A DNA stretch of 64,000 nt. It comes from Sthenelais limicola. Lineage: Eukaryota; Annelida; Polychaeta; Phyllodocida; Sigalionidae. The stretch lies in the NCBI GenBank assembly GCA_942159475.1, contig OW804094.1, positions 126,218,755 through 126,282,754 of the forward strand, written 5' to 3'. Positions 44,044 through 56,200 of this stretch are shown in pieces (position 1 is the first letter of the stretch; each line of letters opens with the position of its first letter). The notes under the pieces are model-generated. The model searched no databases and had not been told where the DNA came from. It was given only the letters and a program-made list of their open reading frames with translations. Both the position numbers and the translations under genes were made by a program.

Positions 44044-47000
44044 TCTAGGTTGTTAATGCGCCTTAGTGCCTTTGCCCCGAGGCTAAACTCAATTTCACAT
44101 TTTAATCCTGGACGAGAGAAAGATCGCATATAACAAATCCACTGGAGCATCTTCCCGATCCTCACTTGTACCTAATCCCTACTTAGACCCCGAGTATTGC
44201 TTTGTTAGATCGGTTTTGATCCGAGTTCACATTTTTACCTGCTCTAGCATGGCCTGCCTTATTGTTGCTAGATTTGGGGATAGGTTAGCGGGGATTTGAA
44301 TCTAATCTCACCTCCCTGCCACCACCCACACACACACAGCAGTCCTAATCTATAGGCAGCATATTGGGCTTATATCTAATCTCACAGCAATAGAGATGAA
44401 ACTTCGCCTCTGAATGTATGTATAGGCGTTTTTCCAAGGCTTAGAAACCTCTGGTGTGTAGGCAAAAACTGTCTAGATCTATACATCTATAATTACAGTG
44501 ATCTCACTTTTCATCCTATAGATTAGTGTAGATGTTTAGGAGGTGATATTCGGGACAAGAATTAAAGGCTGGTTGCAATACTTGCATGTATGTATACATA
44601 CACTGGCTAAATACACCTGCCAAATTTATATTCTATATTTGAATTCTGTAAGTAATGTTATGTTCAGTCTGTAATTTATAGAAAGAGGTCGGTTAGATAG
44701 ATAAACGTCAAAATACAGGTGATAACCCATTGCCAGGTGTTTGATCGGATGCGTGTTCACAATCTGAAAACGTCACGCAATCCGAAATAGACATCAACTA
44801 CTTGAGCTACTTAATCTCCATTTGCTATTCTTCGTGTAGGATGAAATTTCCCGACGAATTCGTCTATTATGGCCCAGTACAAACCTAGCATGCGAGCCAT
44901 AAAAATGCTCTCGGAAATCCTGATATGGAGAGGGCCTCAAAGTAAACAACTAAGTCAGATATTCAAAGGCAATTGTCGTCTGGTACGATGTCTTTCTTTC
45001 TTCTGATGGCGGGTTGGGTTGTGGGGGGGATGGATCATCTTGGGGGGCTTGTCAAGCATTCTCTTTTTGCTGCCAGCGGCGTCAAATCACATCCAAGTTA
45101 CTTGTTTGCTCTCATTTTCCGCAGGCCATCTTATGCAGGATGACCCCGAGAGGCGAGCCCTAAGAGCATCGTGCCCCTTGGTCTAATTGGTCAGTGTACA
45201 GGCGTGGCTTTCCTTATGTCCCCAAGATAAAGTCCCCAGTTCATTACAGGTGCAATGCCATCAGACAGGCTTATCGCTTGATACCAGACCTTCTTCAACA
45301 ACATACCCCCGCCCTCTATGGGCATCTGCCCCCCCCCCCTCCCTCCCTCTCTCCATCCCTCACCTCTCTTCCCTCCCCCTCCTCCTCTTCCCACCGATAT
45401 TGGAACGGCAGTTCTAGCATCATTTACTTTGTGCGCCGTTTTTCGATGATGCCATTTTTATTAGGGCCTCGCGCGACAGATGCGCCATGCTGCGTCAAAG
45501 GGCTAGATTACAGTTAGAAACAAAACTGGAAATGCTTTCATTGACAAACATCAACTCAGTTCTGACTGCTACCAGTCAGTCTCCTCCCTGACAACGTAAC
45601 AATATCTATAATTAAGGTAGCGAGCCTAGACTACAACAGACCCCGTTTTAATGAGGCAACAATGGCGGCCGGCGCAGTGCCTACTCTTCTAAAATCAATC
45701 ATGATGTTAGGCAGGAGCCCTTTTTCACCACTCTTTGTAAAGAAAGCTCACAAGGAGTGGAGGATGAAAATGGCGGGCCGGTGAAGCAGAAATTCGACAT
45801 AATTTGAAGACTGCGTTTGGCAAGCTCGGTAATAATTATCTCTGTTTCCAATCATCAAAGCCATGCGCTGAGCGAAGTGAAATTTATCATTGTGTTTAAA
45901 CGGTGGAAATCTATCTGCTGCTACTCACTCATCAACACGAGCCAACTAAACATTTCGCACATGCCTCTTTTGTCATCCATTTACGAACATGGGCTTTCCA
46001 TCATATGGACTGAATGGATGGATCCAAGACCTGGTTGGAATGAAAGGAATTGTATATATGCAATGTCCGATACTTCACTCAAGAACAGGGAAAGTACATG
46101 GAAAAGTTCCCTTCCGTGGCAGAATAGATTCCATCTAACCCCCTTCCCACCCTTCCACTCTTTCCATCAGTTAGACTGTATACATGCTCAGAGTTACTCA
46201 GAGTTATACACATTCACATTAGAGGAGTTGCAGAAGAATGCATGAAAGACCTAACCATCTAAACAATTCATGTATATACAGGTATTGGGGGTTAATAATG
46301 GTCCTGAATATCATGATTGGGGGTTGGTATGGGGGCATCATATCATCAGCAGAGTGCTGGTTATGATGTTGGTCTGATACTGGGTGTGCCACCCACCCTC
46401 TCAGAGTGGAACACATTGCTAAGTCCCCAACACAGAGGCTTGGTAATGGAAGCAGTTGGGTTGGTGCCAAAATGCCATCTTGCCCGCGCCCCTTCCCCTC
46501 CTGGCGCCAGCGACATCAATGGCTAGCTTACCTGTCTCGGCGAACAACAAGGTCGGGCCTCTTTCTACCTCATTACCTCACTTCTTAAACAATCCCCCTT
46601 TCAGCACCGAGAAGCTTTTATTCCAATACAGTCGGACGAAATCAGAGCCTCGACGTTTTCTTCAGTTCCCAGAGACAGTACAAGGCACCATCTTGGACAG
46701 ATAAACCAAGTCTCTGGGGAGGCATCCTGCCAGTCACCACCTGGGTCCGCGCGAGACACTTAAGCAAAAGCTGTATTGAATATGCATGGAATTTAATAGA
46801 TTATCATCAACCAATTAGACAGGTTCCTCTAGGAATTACCGCCGATTAAAGCGATTTACGGCGATGGCTATGATAGCTGGTGTAATTAAACTTGTCTAGA
46901 TCTACGCCAGGGAGGGGAAGGCATGGCTTAGGGCCATGCATCATATCAGAAGTTCTTGCTGGACTAGGATAGTGATTTCCTAATGATAAAGACATAGGGG

Positions 47001-47923
47001 TGCAGAGCAAAGGCATAATAGAACTTCGAGTGTTCTGCACCGATTATTTACATAAATAGGACCTCCCCTCTCTTCTTTACAATCGAGTATAATAATGACT
47101 GGGGCAAGGAAATGCTGCATTTGCTTTTAACAGTCCTCTTTCGCCAAATTGTTTCTCAGGTAGTCAGCTCCCTTGTTGGAAGCAATGACCCTGAATCAAG
47201 TATAGGGCCTATTAGGTCGGGACTAACCTTTTGGGCTTTGGTTCAGAGGCCGTGTCGGCCTACGCATGTGCGTGTTAATATACCAAATGCAGTTGTCATT
47301 ACAAAGCGGTACATCAACAGGACCTGGTCAATAAAACGGTCCGCACGGGACAGCTGGCCGTACGGCTCAATGCGTAGACTATGCCCCCGAGGGCTGGGAG
47401 AATGTGGAAATTGGGCATGGCAACATGTGTACCATGATCAGAGGGCTCTGACCCCAGCTAATTACAGAAGCCTAGGAATGTTATAATATACTCACTCTCC
47501 CCTCCATTGATTATCCCATTGTGCCACCCTTTCATTCAGTGTTTGCAATGGGAATACATGTAAATACAAGTGTATGGTAGGTGGACGGATTTCTCTTTGG
47601 GAGAGCAGGAACTGATTTTGACCATCATTAGCAATAAGTCTGCCAGCTCAATCTGACCACAAATAAGGATAAGTAATTTAAGATGAAACACACCACTGCC
47701 TATCAGCGACATGATAAATTCCCATCAAGCAGAACCCATGGCAGCTCATTTTACCTTATCGTGCCCAGTTCACATGTACATGAAGGCATTATTTTCATGA
47801 GGGAAGCAACTATTGATGGCATCAGAAGGCGATTGCATCTGTAGGCCCCCTAATAACTTACTCACTTTCTCCTACTAGCAGATGTCAGGTGAGAAAGGGG
47901 GGAGATAATTGTAAGTCTGTTAC

Positions 47924-47997
47924 CTGTCACGGTACCTGGCCATCTGGTTTGGCACAATCTTAACGAGGTCATACATGCAGGCATGCAGCTTGCCCAG
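47924..47997 (-). CDS. Exon-like segment of an unidentified gene
   Basis: Between a minus-strand acceptor (acaactaacag) and donor (ACAG|gtaaca) lie 74 nt that read LGKLHACMYDLVKIVPNQMA then RYRD and two bases of a further codon. Codons favour G or C at third positions (about 70 percent) in contrast to the surrounding DNA, and the peptide has the mix of charged and hydrophobic residues of a folded protein. I do not recognise the family. The acceptor's pyrimidine tract is weak and I found no neighbouring exon that continues it. It could be a lone exon of a gene that extends beyond the window, a retained fragment, or chance. Confidence 0.25.
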
Positions 47998-50900
47998 CTG
48001 TTAGTTGTTTTATACGATTGCATTGAGCAATCCAGCCTAGCGTAGCGGTACCGCAGATGAATCAATCAGTCCCAGCCACGGCTGAAACAATTGGAACTGC
48101 CTTATAAAAGAGTCATCAATTAGTAATGAAGCCACGGGCGACCTGTGCTCCGGGGGCTATGAGAGGTTCTTGTCAGCAATCCTTATCCGGGAATCAATTG
48201 CCTCTCTCAATCAAACCTCCCCACCCCTACCACGATCCCTCCTCCTCCCACACCCTCCCTCCTTCCTCTCGCATTGGGAAACCTCAGAGCTCTTCCATGC
48301 ATGCTTCTGCGACCAATTCAGGATGAATTTAACCATCACATCCTCCTCCTCCTTCACCTCCTCCGTCGAGCTAACCATCTATCTCACCAACCAACCACAC
48401 ACACACACAAGAGACAGAGACCAGACAAGGCAGAAATGCATCATCACCGTCAGTCCCCATCTGCTTGCTTATAATAAAATGTCATTAAGAGATACACATC
48501 GCCCCAGTGCGTGTAGTCACTGGGGTTTTTTATAGCACGCCAGTTGCGCAGAGACCACATGGAGGCAAAACAATGATATCAATAATAATGACATCTGTTT
48601 CCGAGGTACTTTCAAAGAAGCCTTTTATATCTATTTTATATGCTTTGGGAACTAGCCACTTTATTATGTTATTGATATCTGTTGTAAACAACACTAAACA
48701 CTAAAATTGCCATGAGAAAAATTGGTTAGTTTATAACCAAATAGATGACCTTCAATTTTCTGATGCAATTAGTTTCACCACTGTTTAGCTTAATTGAATT
48801 CCGTCCTCAATCCAAGAGTACCTTTCGAGATAAGGAATTGTCCTTTCTCCCAATCGCGATCCCATTGAATTACCGATGGCCCTGGCCCTTCTGGTAGACT
48901 AGCCTCTCTCCGCCGGAGCAAGTGTTGTCTTCCATGTGATTGAACATTAAGCATTGGTGACGGAACTGGTCGGAGGCCCACAGCCAGAGCTATCACATGT
49001 CCCCGGGCGATGTAGAGCAGTATCTCTCTGAGCCCCGGCTTTATGGGCTCGCTGTCCGACACCCGTTTTCACCTAGGGCCGAACCAGTCCACCTCAATCA
49101 GCATAGCCGTCACCATCCCGTAACCGATTGTAATTAATTAATCTGGCTTATTCACCACTCAACAACGCTGCTTGCTGTACCCCTCCCACACACTCACCAC
49201 ATCATGTGTGTCCACGAACCGGTTCATCTCCTACTATAAACCTATATAGCCCCCCCCCCCCCCGTGCAATCACCACGTACCCTCCCCCGCCTACACTCTT
49301 CTGTGTGTGCAAGCCCCAGAGAATTCATGGAAAAGGGTTAGTGGGCAATGATCGGGTGGCGAGTGGAAGGGGAGATCAACTAGCAGAGTCCATCCACTTA
49401 ACTCATTAATCTTCCAGTCAAATACCAAATTTACTATAGTGCTACCTCGATATAGGGTCGTGTCCCACTCCACAACATGGTGGCTATGGGTCGCATGCTA
49501 TAGCATCGCCTGCGCCAGACTCCCTTTCCTATACTACTTGGAACATGTGGGTGAGGGAGAAGCACTGCATTTACTCATAAAAGGTACCCAGGACGAGAGA
49601 GGTCCACGGTTTGATTCGCTCTACAATGGGCAGCAGTGTTTTTAATCCAATTCCCTCACAGTGGCCATGTCTAATTCTGCAGGTATCGGTGATTAATTGA
49701 ATTAGTAGACACAGACGTTTTGCACTCCCCCACCCCCAGAGCTGCAACCCCACTTTAGACAACGTGTTGCGTGCCACTCCAACCACATCTCATATCTATC
49801 AGAAATGCAATTCAAAGAGGGCCAAAAATAAACCATTTTGATGGATTATCCTCAGCTGCGTTTTTACCACCTTGTTCTCTTGTGGGATTTCAAATTTGTG
49901 CCCAATCGAAAGTCAATTGTCAAGGTTTCTCTGGTAAAAAAGAGGCTTATGTGATAAACAAATTTAACCGTAATTTTACAGTTGTTCTCAATGAGAGCGA
50001 CCAGAGCAACCTTTTGAAAGGAGCTCAATAAAAGCATCGGTGAGGTTCGAATTTTGAAGTGGGGCTTCTCCAGTTCAGTTGAGAAGACCCATTTAACCAC
50101 ACAGGCGTGCTATCATCATTGGTCTTGCTTGCGTGGCCGCCGTTGCTCCCATAATGGATTTCTCCTGAATACTGGGTCCTAGAAGGGAGGGAGGGGGTGT
50201 ATATATATATTCTCCCCATACTATAGGTGCAGGGTGATAAGGAGGGAGGAGGACTAGTGGTGGTCGTGTGGGGGGGGGGGGCAGAAAATAGAGAAAGGAC
50301 TAAGCAATGAGATGCAATATTTTCTGTGTGTTTACAGTGGCTTCTGTTGACGGGTGATCAGCCTTTAACCAATGAAGCCCACTACTCAATCATTCCGGAG
50401 GACACAGCGGCTCGGACATGCTGACAGTAGCTGGGCCGTCGCACTAAAAAGACCTCTGTAACCATATGCAGCTTCTCCCGGAGAGACACTGGGCAAAGGT
50501 TGAGAGGGCACGGCTCTTGGACATTTCATTAATCATAATCTACCGCCACAACCTCCCGCTGTAGCAAGTCAAATCAAAATGTGACCTCCCTTCAGACAAT
50601 AAACAAGGCCTAGTTCGGATGTTAACTGATTTTGAAAAGCAACCCCCAACACATTAACTACCAGTTTGACACTGACTGACTCTATCGAACAGTAGATATA
50701 TCCTTTGATGGGAAAAGCCAACTAATATATAGATTAATCCTCATACCCACGATGAATTTCGATTCCATAGGCAACTGTCGCCCCTGTTGCGATACAAAGT
50801 CTTTTAAAATAAATTGCATATTGCCTACCTCATCTTGGAGTCTTTGGTATGGATGGAAGTAGTTAGAATTCTTTTCCATACATACCTGCAACGAAACAAA

Positions 50901-53150
50901 AAAGCGAAAACATTTAGAATAGCGATAACAATCAGATCCCATTCCGACCTATCATTCATACAAACATTGTAATCTTAGTTTACTGACAACGATTTAAGTT
51001 TTCAACTCTAATCGACATGAAGAGACAGCAGGGAGCTTTACCGTCTACAAATTACCCTCAGATTATAGCTAATTGCCTCGACTACCAGAGATGAACTTTT
51101 TAATTGTGCTCGAAACATTCCCTCCTATCAGAGCGAATGACAATTTTGATTATTGCCACCGTTTACCCTGAAGCAGGGGACAGGAGAGAGCGTTCTCAGC
51201 CCCAATGAAACTCTACGTCGCTCTGTAATTAATTAAGAACGGTCTTAATCAATGTAATTAGACTCAAAGAGAAACCACTGTCAGAGAGAGCCATTCGTCG
51301 GCACCATCACCACACCATTAATTTTGTATCGCTTCCAATATACTGGTCCGAGTGGGCCATGTAGGGAGAATGCCTGTTGGAGTCAGAAAAGGCAGGAAAG
51401 GTAGGCTAGCTGAGGTACCAAGGGTTCACATACTACATGTATAGGATTTGGTTCTCTGCTCTTTGTCCTATATGATAGCAAACATGTCCATCTACATTTG
51501 GCAATGTTAAAGTACTTCTTCAATTATAATTAGGAGTTGAGCTTTGGCAACTGCCTGGATTTATCTCAAGAAACAATAACCATATTAAATATAATTAGTC
51601 AGCATGGACCAGGTATCGGTGAGGAGCATATTATGTAACATTTCTTGATTTTAAGGCATGAGGTTTGGAGAATATTAGAAACAAACGTATGGCGAAACAG
51701 AAAGTATTAGACTCAAATTACAACCTTCATCAATCTTAGATGAATGCACCTGCAGGTACCTGGAACCACGCCCAATAGACGGGTCCGTCTCAGCGGTCGT
51801 GTTATACAGCGTAATCAATTATTTAGTCCTATCGTCATTACCGTAAGCAGTTTAGTAACAATTTCATACCATAAAAGCCGAGCGTATATCTTCATATAAT
51901 AACCTCACTACTAATTATAAACGGACAAGAGTAAATATAATATACATAATATTGTTATATAAGATCAAGGTAGATTGTGTAATTCTATATAACCACGTAG
52001 AGGACGGACCAGTAGTAAATACAGCTGGCCATGTAACGCATATCTAAGCCTTTCGCAATTAACTGATAAAAGGGTTCTTCCATTCATTATCGGAATCTGT
52101 CACAAACGTTAGGGTTTAAAAAGTTAGTATTGCAGTGGGGACATGTGGCAGGGCTCTCACAGATCTAGTTGTTACCGAGACGATCAATGCATCATCCCAA
52201 TACTTCCATTTATCGAGTAATTTCTCCAAAGCACAATATGCTGACTGCGCAGCCATCAGTAGAAGCAGCAGCGCACCAATCTCCATTACACGCTCAGTAT
52301 TTTTGGTCTAACCCATTTTCACCTGTAGTGGCAACAAGAACCATCCAACCACCAACCCATCAGATCAGGGAGGGTTTAAGTGAATATCATCATATTGTAT
52401 TAGCTCAATGTGAGTGTTTGCTACCCGATTCATAGGTTCTAACTGATTTCAGCGAACGCTGCTATTTTTTGTGTGTCTGCCACGAGTGGCTCAAATAATT
52501 GCCACCCCTTGGGTGGATTCTTTTAGTTCAGTATTCAGAGAAAAAGAGTGGTGGCGATCTGCGCAAATGGAGTTAAGCCCTTTTCTCCTACTCAATTTCT
52601 TCAGCACCCTTGTCTCCATTCCGGCGGTCAGCCTCCATTGATTTATCGAGTCCAGTTATTGTATGAAAGGCCCCATCAATGCCAGGATAGCTGACCACCA
52701 TCGTCACCTAGCATAACGGACGTTCTGCATGAGGGGTAAGGTAAGACAGCTCCGCTTTGACTTACGGGCTCGTGAATCTCCTCGCCAGGCTAATGATATA
52801 TAATGCCCGTGTAATTGGCTATATGTCACAATACACCTGCTTCCCGTCCGAACCAGTCGTCTCGCCGCTGCGTTTAGTGCTCCATCCATTTGACCTGCTT
52901 GACAGGTCAAGCAATTAAGTCCAATGAAGCAAAACACAATTCTGAGTTGACCACGACTTGGCGCGCTAACGTTCGCCAGTGAGTTGGAGCAAATGGTCCA
53001 AATGTGTGCGTGTATCTTACCAAAATGTTGCCTCTTTATCTAATGTGCCAATCTAATTCACAGCAGTCGCCGACGCCTTTGGCCCTCGGCCGCGCTGGTG
53101 AGTGATTGAGAATTGACCAGAAAGGATGGCCAGTTGATATTAAACATTAC
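47998..53150. other. Non-coding region
   Basis: AT-rich, largely single-copy-looking DNA with TAATTA/ATTA-rich patches (for example 49125-49145 and 51225-51265), a 14-C run (49250-49263), a 12-G run (50270-50281) and CT-rich sequence near 48225-48270. I see no supported gene; enhancer function is possible but not shown. Confidence 0.45.
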
Positions 53151-53213
53151 CTGACCAACCGATGCCAGAGGGCTATCTATGTCCGCTGGCGAGCCACAGC
53201 AATCCGCCGGCAT
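53151..53213 (-). CDS. Alternative candidate first exon (MPADCCGSPADIDSPLASVG-Q)
   Basis: An ATG at 53211-53213 opens 21 codons to a good donor (TCAG|gtaatg) in phase 0, compatible with the VRT exon. The peptide is small, acidic and Ser/Pro/Ala-rich, as short RBPMS N-termini are, and codons are G/C-ending. The ATG context is weak (ttt ATG C) and the distance to the VRT exon would be about 35 kb. Family genes do use alternative far-upstream promoters. This is suggestive only. Confidence 0.15.
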
Positions 53214-56200
53214 AAAAGTCGATGAAATTTCCAGACTTAATAGAACAACACTATTGGACAAAAGAGTGGCGCCCGGCCGTTACCGTATTTTCCCCAATAG
53301 CACTTCATTTACATCAGATGGCTTTCATGGCTACGGCCTGGGTGATCTTTATCTACAATCAACAGGGATTTGGAGGATTTGATTTCTGATAAAACAAATC
53401 TTTGAAGGCCAGGCCAGTGTAATCCTATGCCATGAGGCATGGGAATTTTCGGCAAGCCTCGAGGCGCAGGTTAAAAACCTTGATAGTGTGATTTGTGGCT
53501 TCAAAGCGTGTTTGTTGATAGATGGTGCTGTTCAAAGTTGATGGGGCAGTAAGGCAGGTCAGGCGGGTCTTGGACAGGCCCCGCAGCACAATCAGTTTGC
53601 TATTTGTCAGTGATGGGGACTGGGCCTGCAGCCCGCCCGCTTTGACCTTGTCTTCTTTAAAGGATCGGTCATCTACCGCTCAGCGTCAGCACCAAGAACA
53701 AGAAACAATCTCTTATGGCCAGGCTAATATCTTACCGAGCGCGATACGGAGTGGAATCGCAATGATTTGTGACTAGCGAACGGCGAGGGAGAGAGAGCGA
53801 AGGGACTGGAGTGGACTTGAAGAGGAGGAGGAGGAGGGGGACGGAGCATAACAAAAAAGAGAACCCTCTAACAACTTCTCTGCCTTACAAAATGGCATCA
53901 TTCAGCACGAGAGAGAAAAAGCACACCTAAAACGCGATATTTCCCTACTTCATCTTAATACATTACCCTTAGTCCGAATTATGTCGAATCACATCAATCA
54001 GCAGTGTTAAAACATTGTTTTAAATGTCCCATCCTCAATTCCCTCTCCATCTATTATTCATCCCGAATGAGGAGCTATTGGATTTGTTCCGTCTCACCTA
54101 ACGCAAGTGGGTAAATAACCTGATGATTCAGTAATTATGTTCCATGTTTATTTTCAGTGTACTGGTGCGCGGGTACGGATAATGGGAGGCTGTGTATGTG
54201 TAAAGAGATTGTTGGTAAATGTGCCGGGCCCTGGCTCCCGCTCTCTTGCCGACACAAGAAGCCATGTCAGACTGTCACGGGCGCTCTTTCATCTACCACA
54301 AAGCTGACTTTCGCACAATTAAAGTCATTAACCTTTCCAGGGACCAGCCTGCCATTAACATACAGCAGTCAGACACAAAGGAATGCAAGAGGGGATCCAA
54401 CAACAAAAGCCGGCGGTGTCCATCTGGGACAAACTCACAATTCCCTATACTACTGATAGTTCAAATCCCCGCTCGTCTATACTACTATGCAGGGGTCGCA
54501 TTGGGAATCAAAGGATTAGCATTGGGCCCCTGCAACATTGCTATGGATAGTGCCTCGTGGTATCTTGACAAGAAAGGTTATATTCGCCCAGGACTATATA
54601 TCGATGACTAAAAGAGAAGGGAAGGGGCAAAGTACAAAATGATTTCTCCAGCCTCTGTATATGTGAGCGTGGTGGTGGTTACCATTTGGCGGTAATGGTA
54701 GAGACATTTTTCATTTGACGAGGCCTCCCACGGGGCCACGTCCGAGTTTATGAAGCAGCCTAGACTGAGGTGGAGGAGGAGGAGGGGGAGATGTAGAAGG
54801 AAGAAACAGGAGGAGCGTTGCGCGCTGGGAAAGGAGAGGATGAGAAGAAGGAGGTGGAGGAGTAGGACTCATCTTGGTTGGCGGGTTTTACTCGCCCCTC
54901 TCTGTGTGTCTATCTGAGTTTCAGTATTTGTTCTGTTCCTGGAGTGGAGCCGTGTGAGCGAGCGATAAGGATGAAGAGACTGTCCGTCCCGCTTCAGGCC
55001 AAGCTTCAAAGCGACCAGCTGGATCTTGGCTCACTAGTATTCCCATCACTCAGGCCCCTGCTCTCAACAATACCTCCTCTCCCCAGCCAACGCCAACCTG
55101 AAGCCTTGACTATTGTAGCTGAGGTCATCTTACAAGTAACAACGAGGGCCCGATTAGCCCCGATACCGGCCAAACTGCTCCCATCTTCTTGACCTCCCAG
55201 CACGGCGATGGAAATGTGATGAGTCAATGACAGACTCTCGGGTTGATGCCTCATTCAGGCAAGCTCACGCCCAACTCAGATAATATGACCACAGTCAAGC
55301 GGCGAGTCCACCTCGCCACTACCATGCCTAGGGCCCCTCAGACCCTACCTCCTATCAAAGACCCAGGAATTGAATTGACGTTGATGTATGATAGACAGAA
55401 AGTGAAGGGGGAAAGAGGGGAGAAGGAAGGGGAATCTGTTATAGGGGGAGTTGCCGGAGAACGAGGAGAAGCACTGTGCCACAGTGTTTGCTGCAAAGCA
55501 GTGAGAGCCTCCTTTGAAGTCCTGTCTGGTATACACCTTTTAGACCAAGGAAGAGGAAAAGGAGGGAGGAAGGCGAAGGAAAGTAACACACAATGTCTTC
55601 TAACCGTTAGAAGGCCAGGGCCTGTGAGATGACATTTGCTCAGAGCTGCTCAAGGTGGTGTGTGAGAGCTGTACCCCGAGCAATAGATCACCCCTATCCC
55701 TTCTATAGAGTCTCCAGCCAAAGTGGGGGTGGGAGTAGGGGTGGGAGTCAACAAGGGGGTGGAGTGTAGTAGGGGGTATCTGAACACTACTGGACCACTG
55801 TCAGGACTAGATTCTCAAGGTCTAAATGCACATTCTGCCAACAAAGGCCTGGCTACATTGTGTGCTCCAAATAAGGGAATAGGAACCCATCCAATTCACC
55901 TAGGGTGGAGTCTGCGCAAGCATCGACCAGCAGACCAGAGAAGCCACCCATTGCCCTTACTGGGGCCTTGCTGCATTGCCACACCATGAGAGAAGAAGAA
56001 GAGCTGGTGTGGTAGGAATGTTCCATTCACTCTGCCAAGCCAACCGCCACAGAACTTGCATTGAGCGAGAGGCCTCCACACATTCATTTCACTGCTTTGC
56101 CCACTGTACCCGTTCCTAGGAAATCCTTCAGGAGGCAAGCGGCTGCTACATCAAAAGTGCATCATATTTCAGAGAGGTGACAGGGTGCAGTGGAGGCAGC

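Larger units (their letters stand above)
37001..47923. other. Non-coding region
   Basis: The block holds a guanine-quadruplex motif (37176-37209), a CTC repeat (37940-37975), three TAGGCCTA palindromes (40652, 40664, 41423), an 18-C run (43376-43393), a 25-G run (44019-44043) and an 11-C run (45329-45339). I recognise no gene. Several good minus-strand donors (for example at 46529) lack an open exon behind them. Confidence 0.5.

Noticed and set aside
46530..46600. Perfect minus-strand donor (GACAG|gtaagct)
   Set aside because: All frames behind it are closed by stops close upstream with no good acceptor; could at most be a non-coding exon.
54219..54611. 130-codon plus-strand open frame
   Set aside because: No recognisable domain, no splice context, and length within chance for 128 kb of strand.
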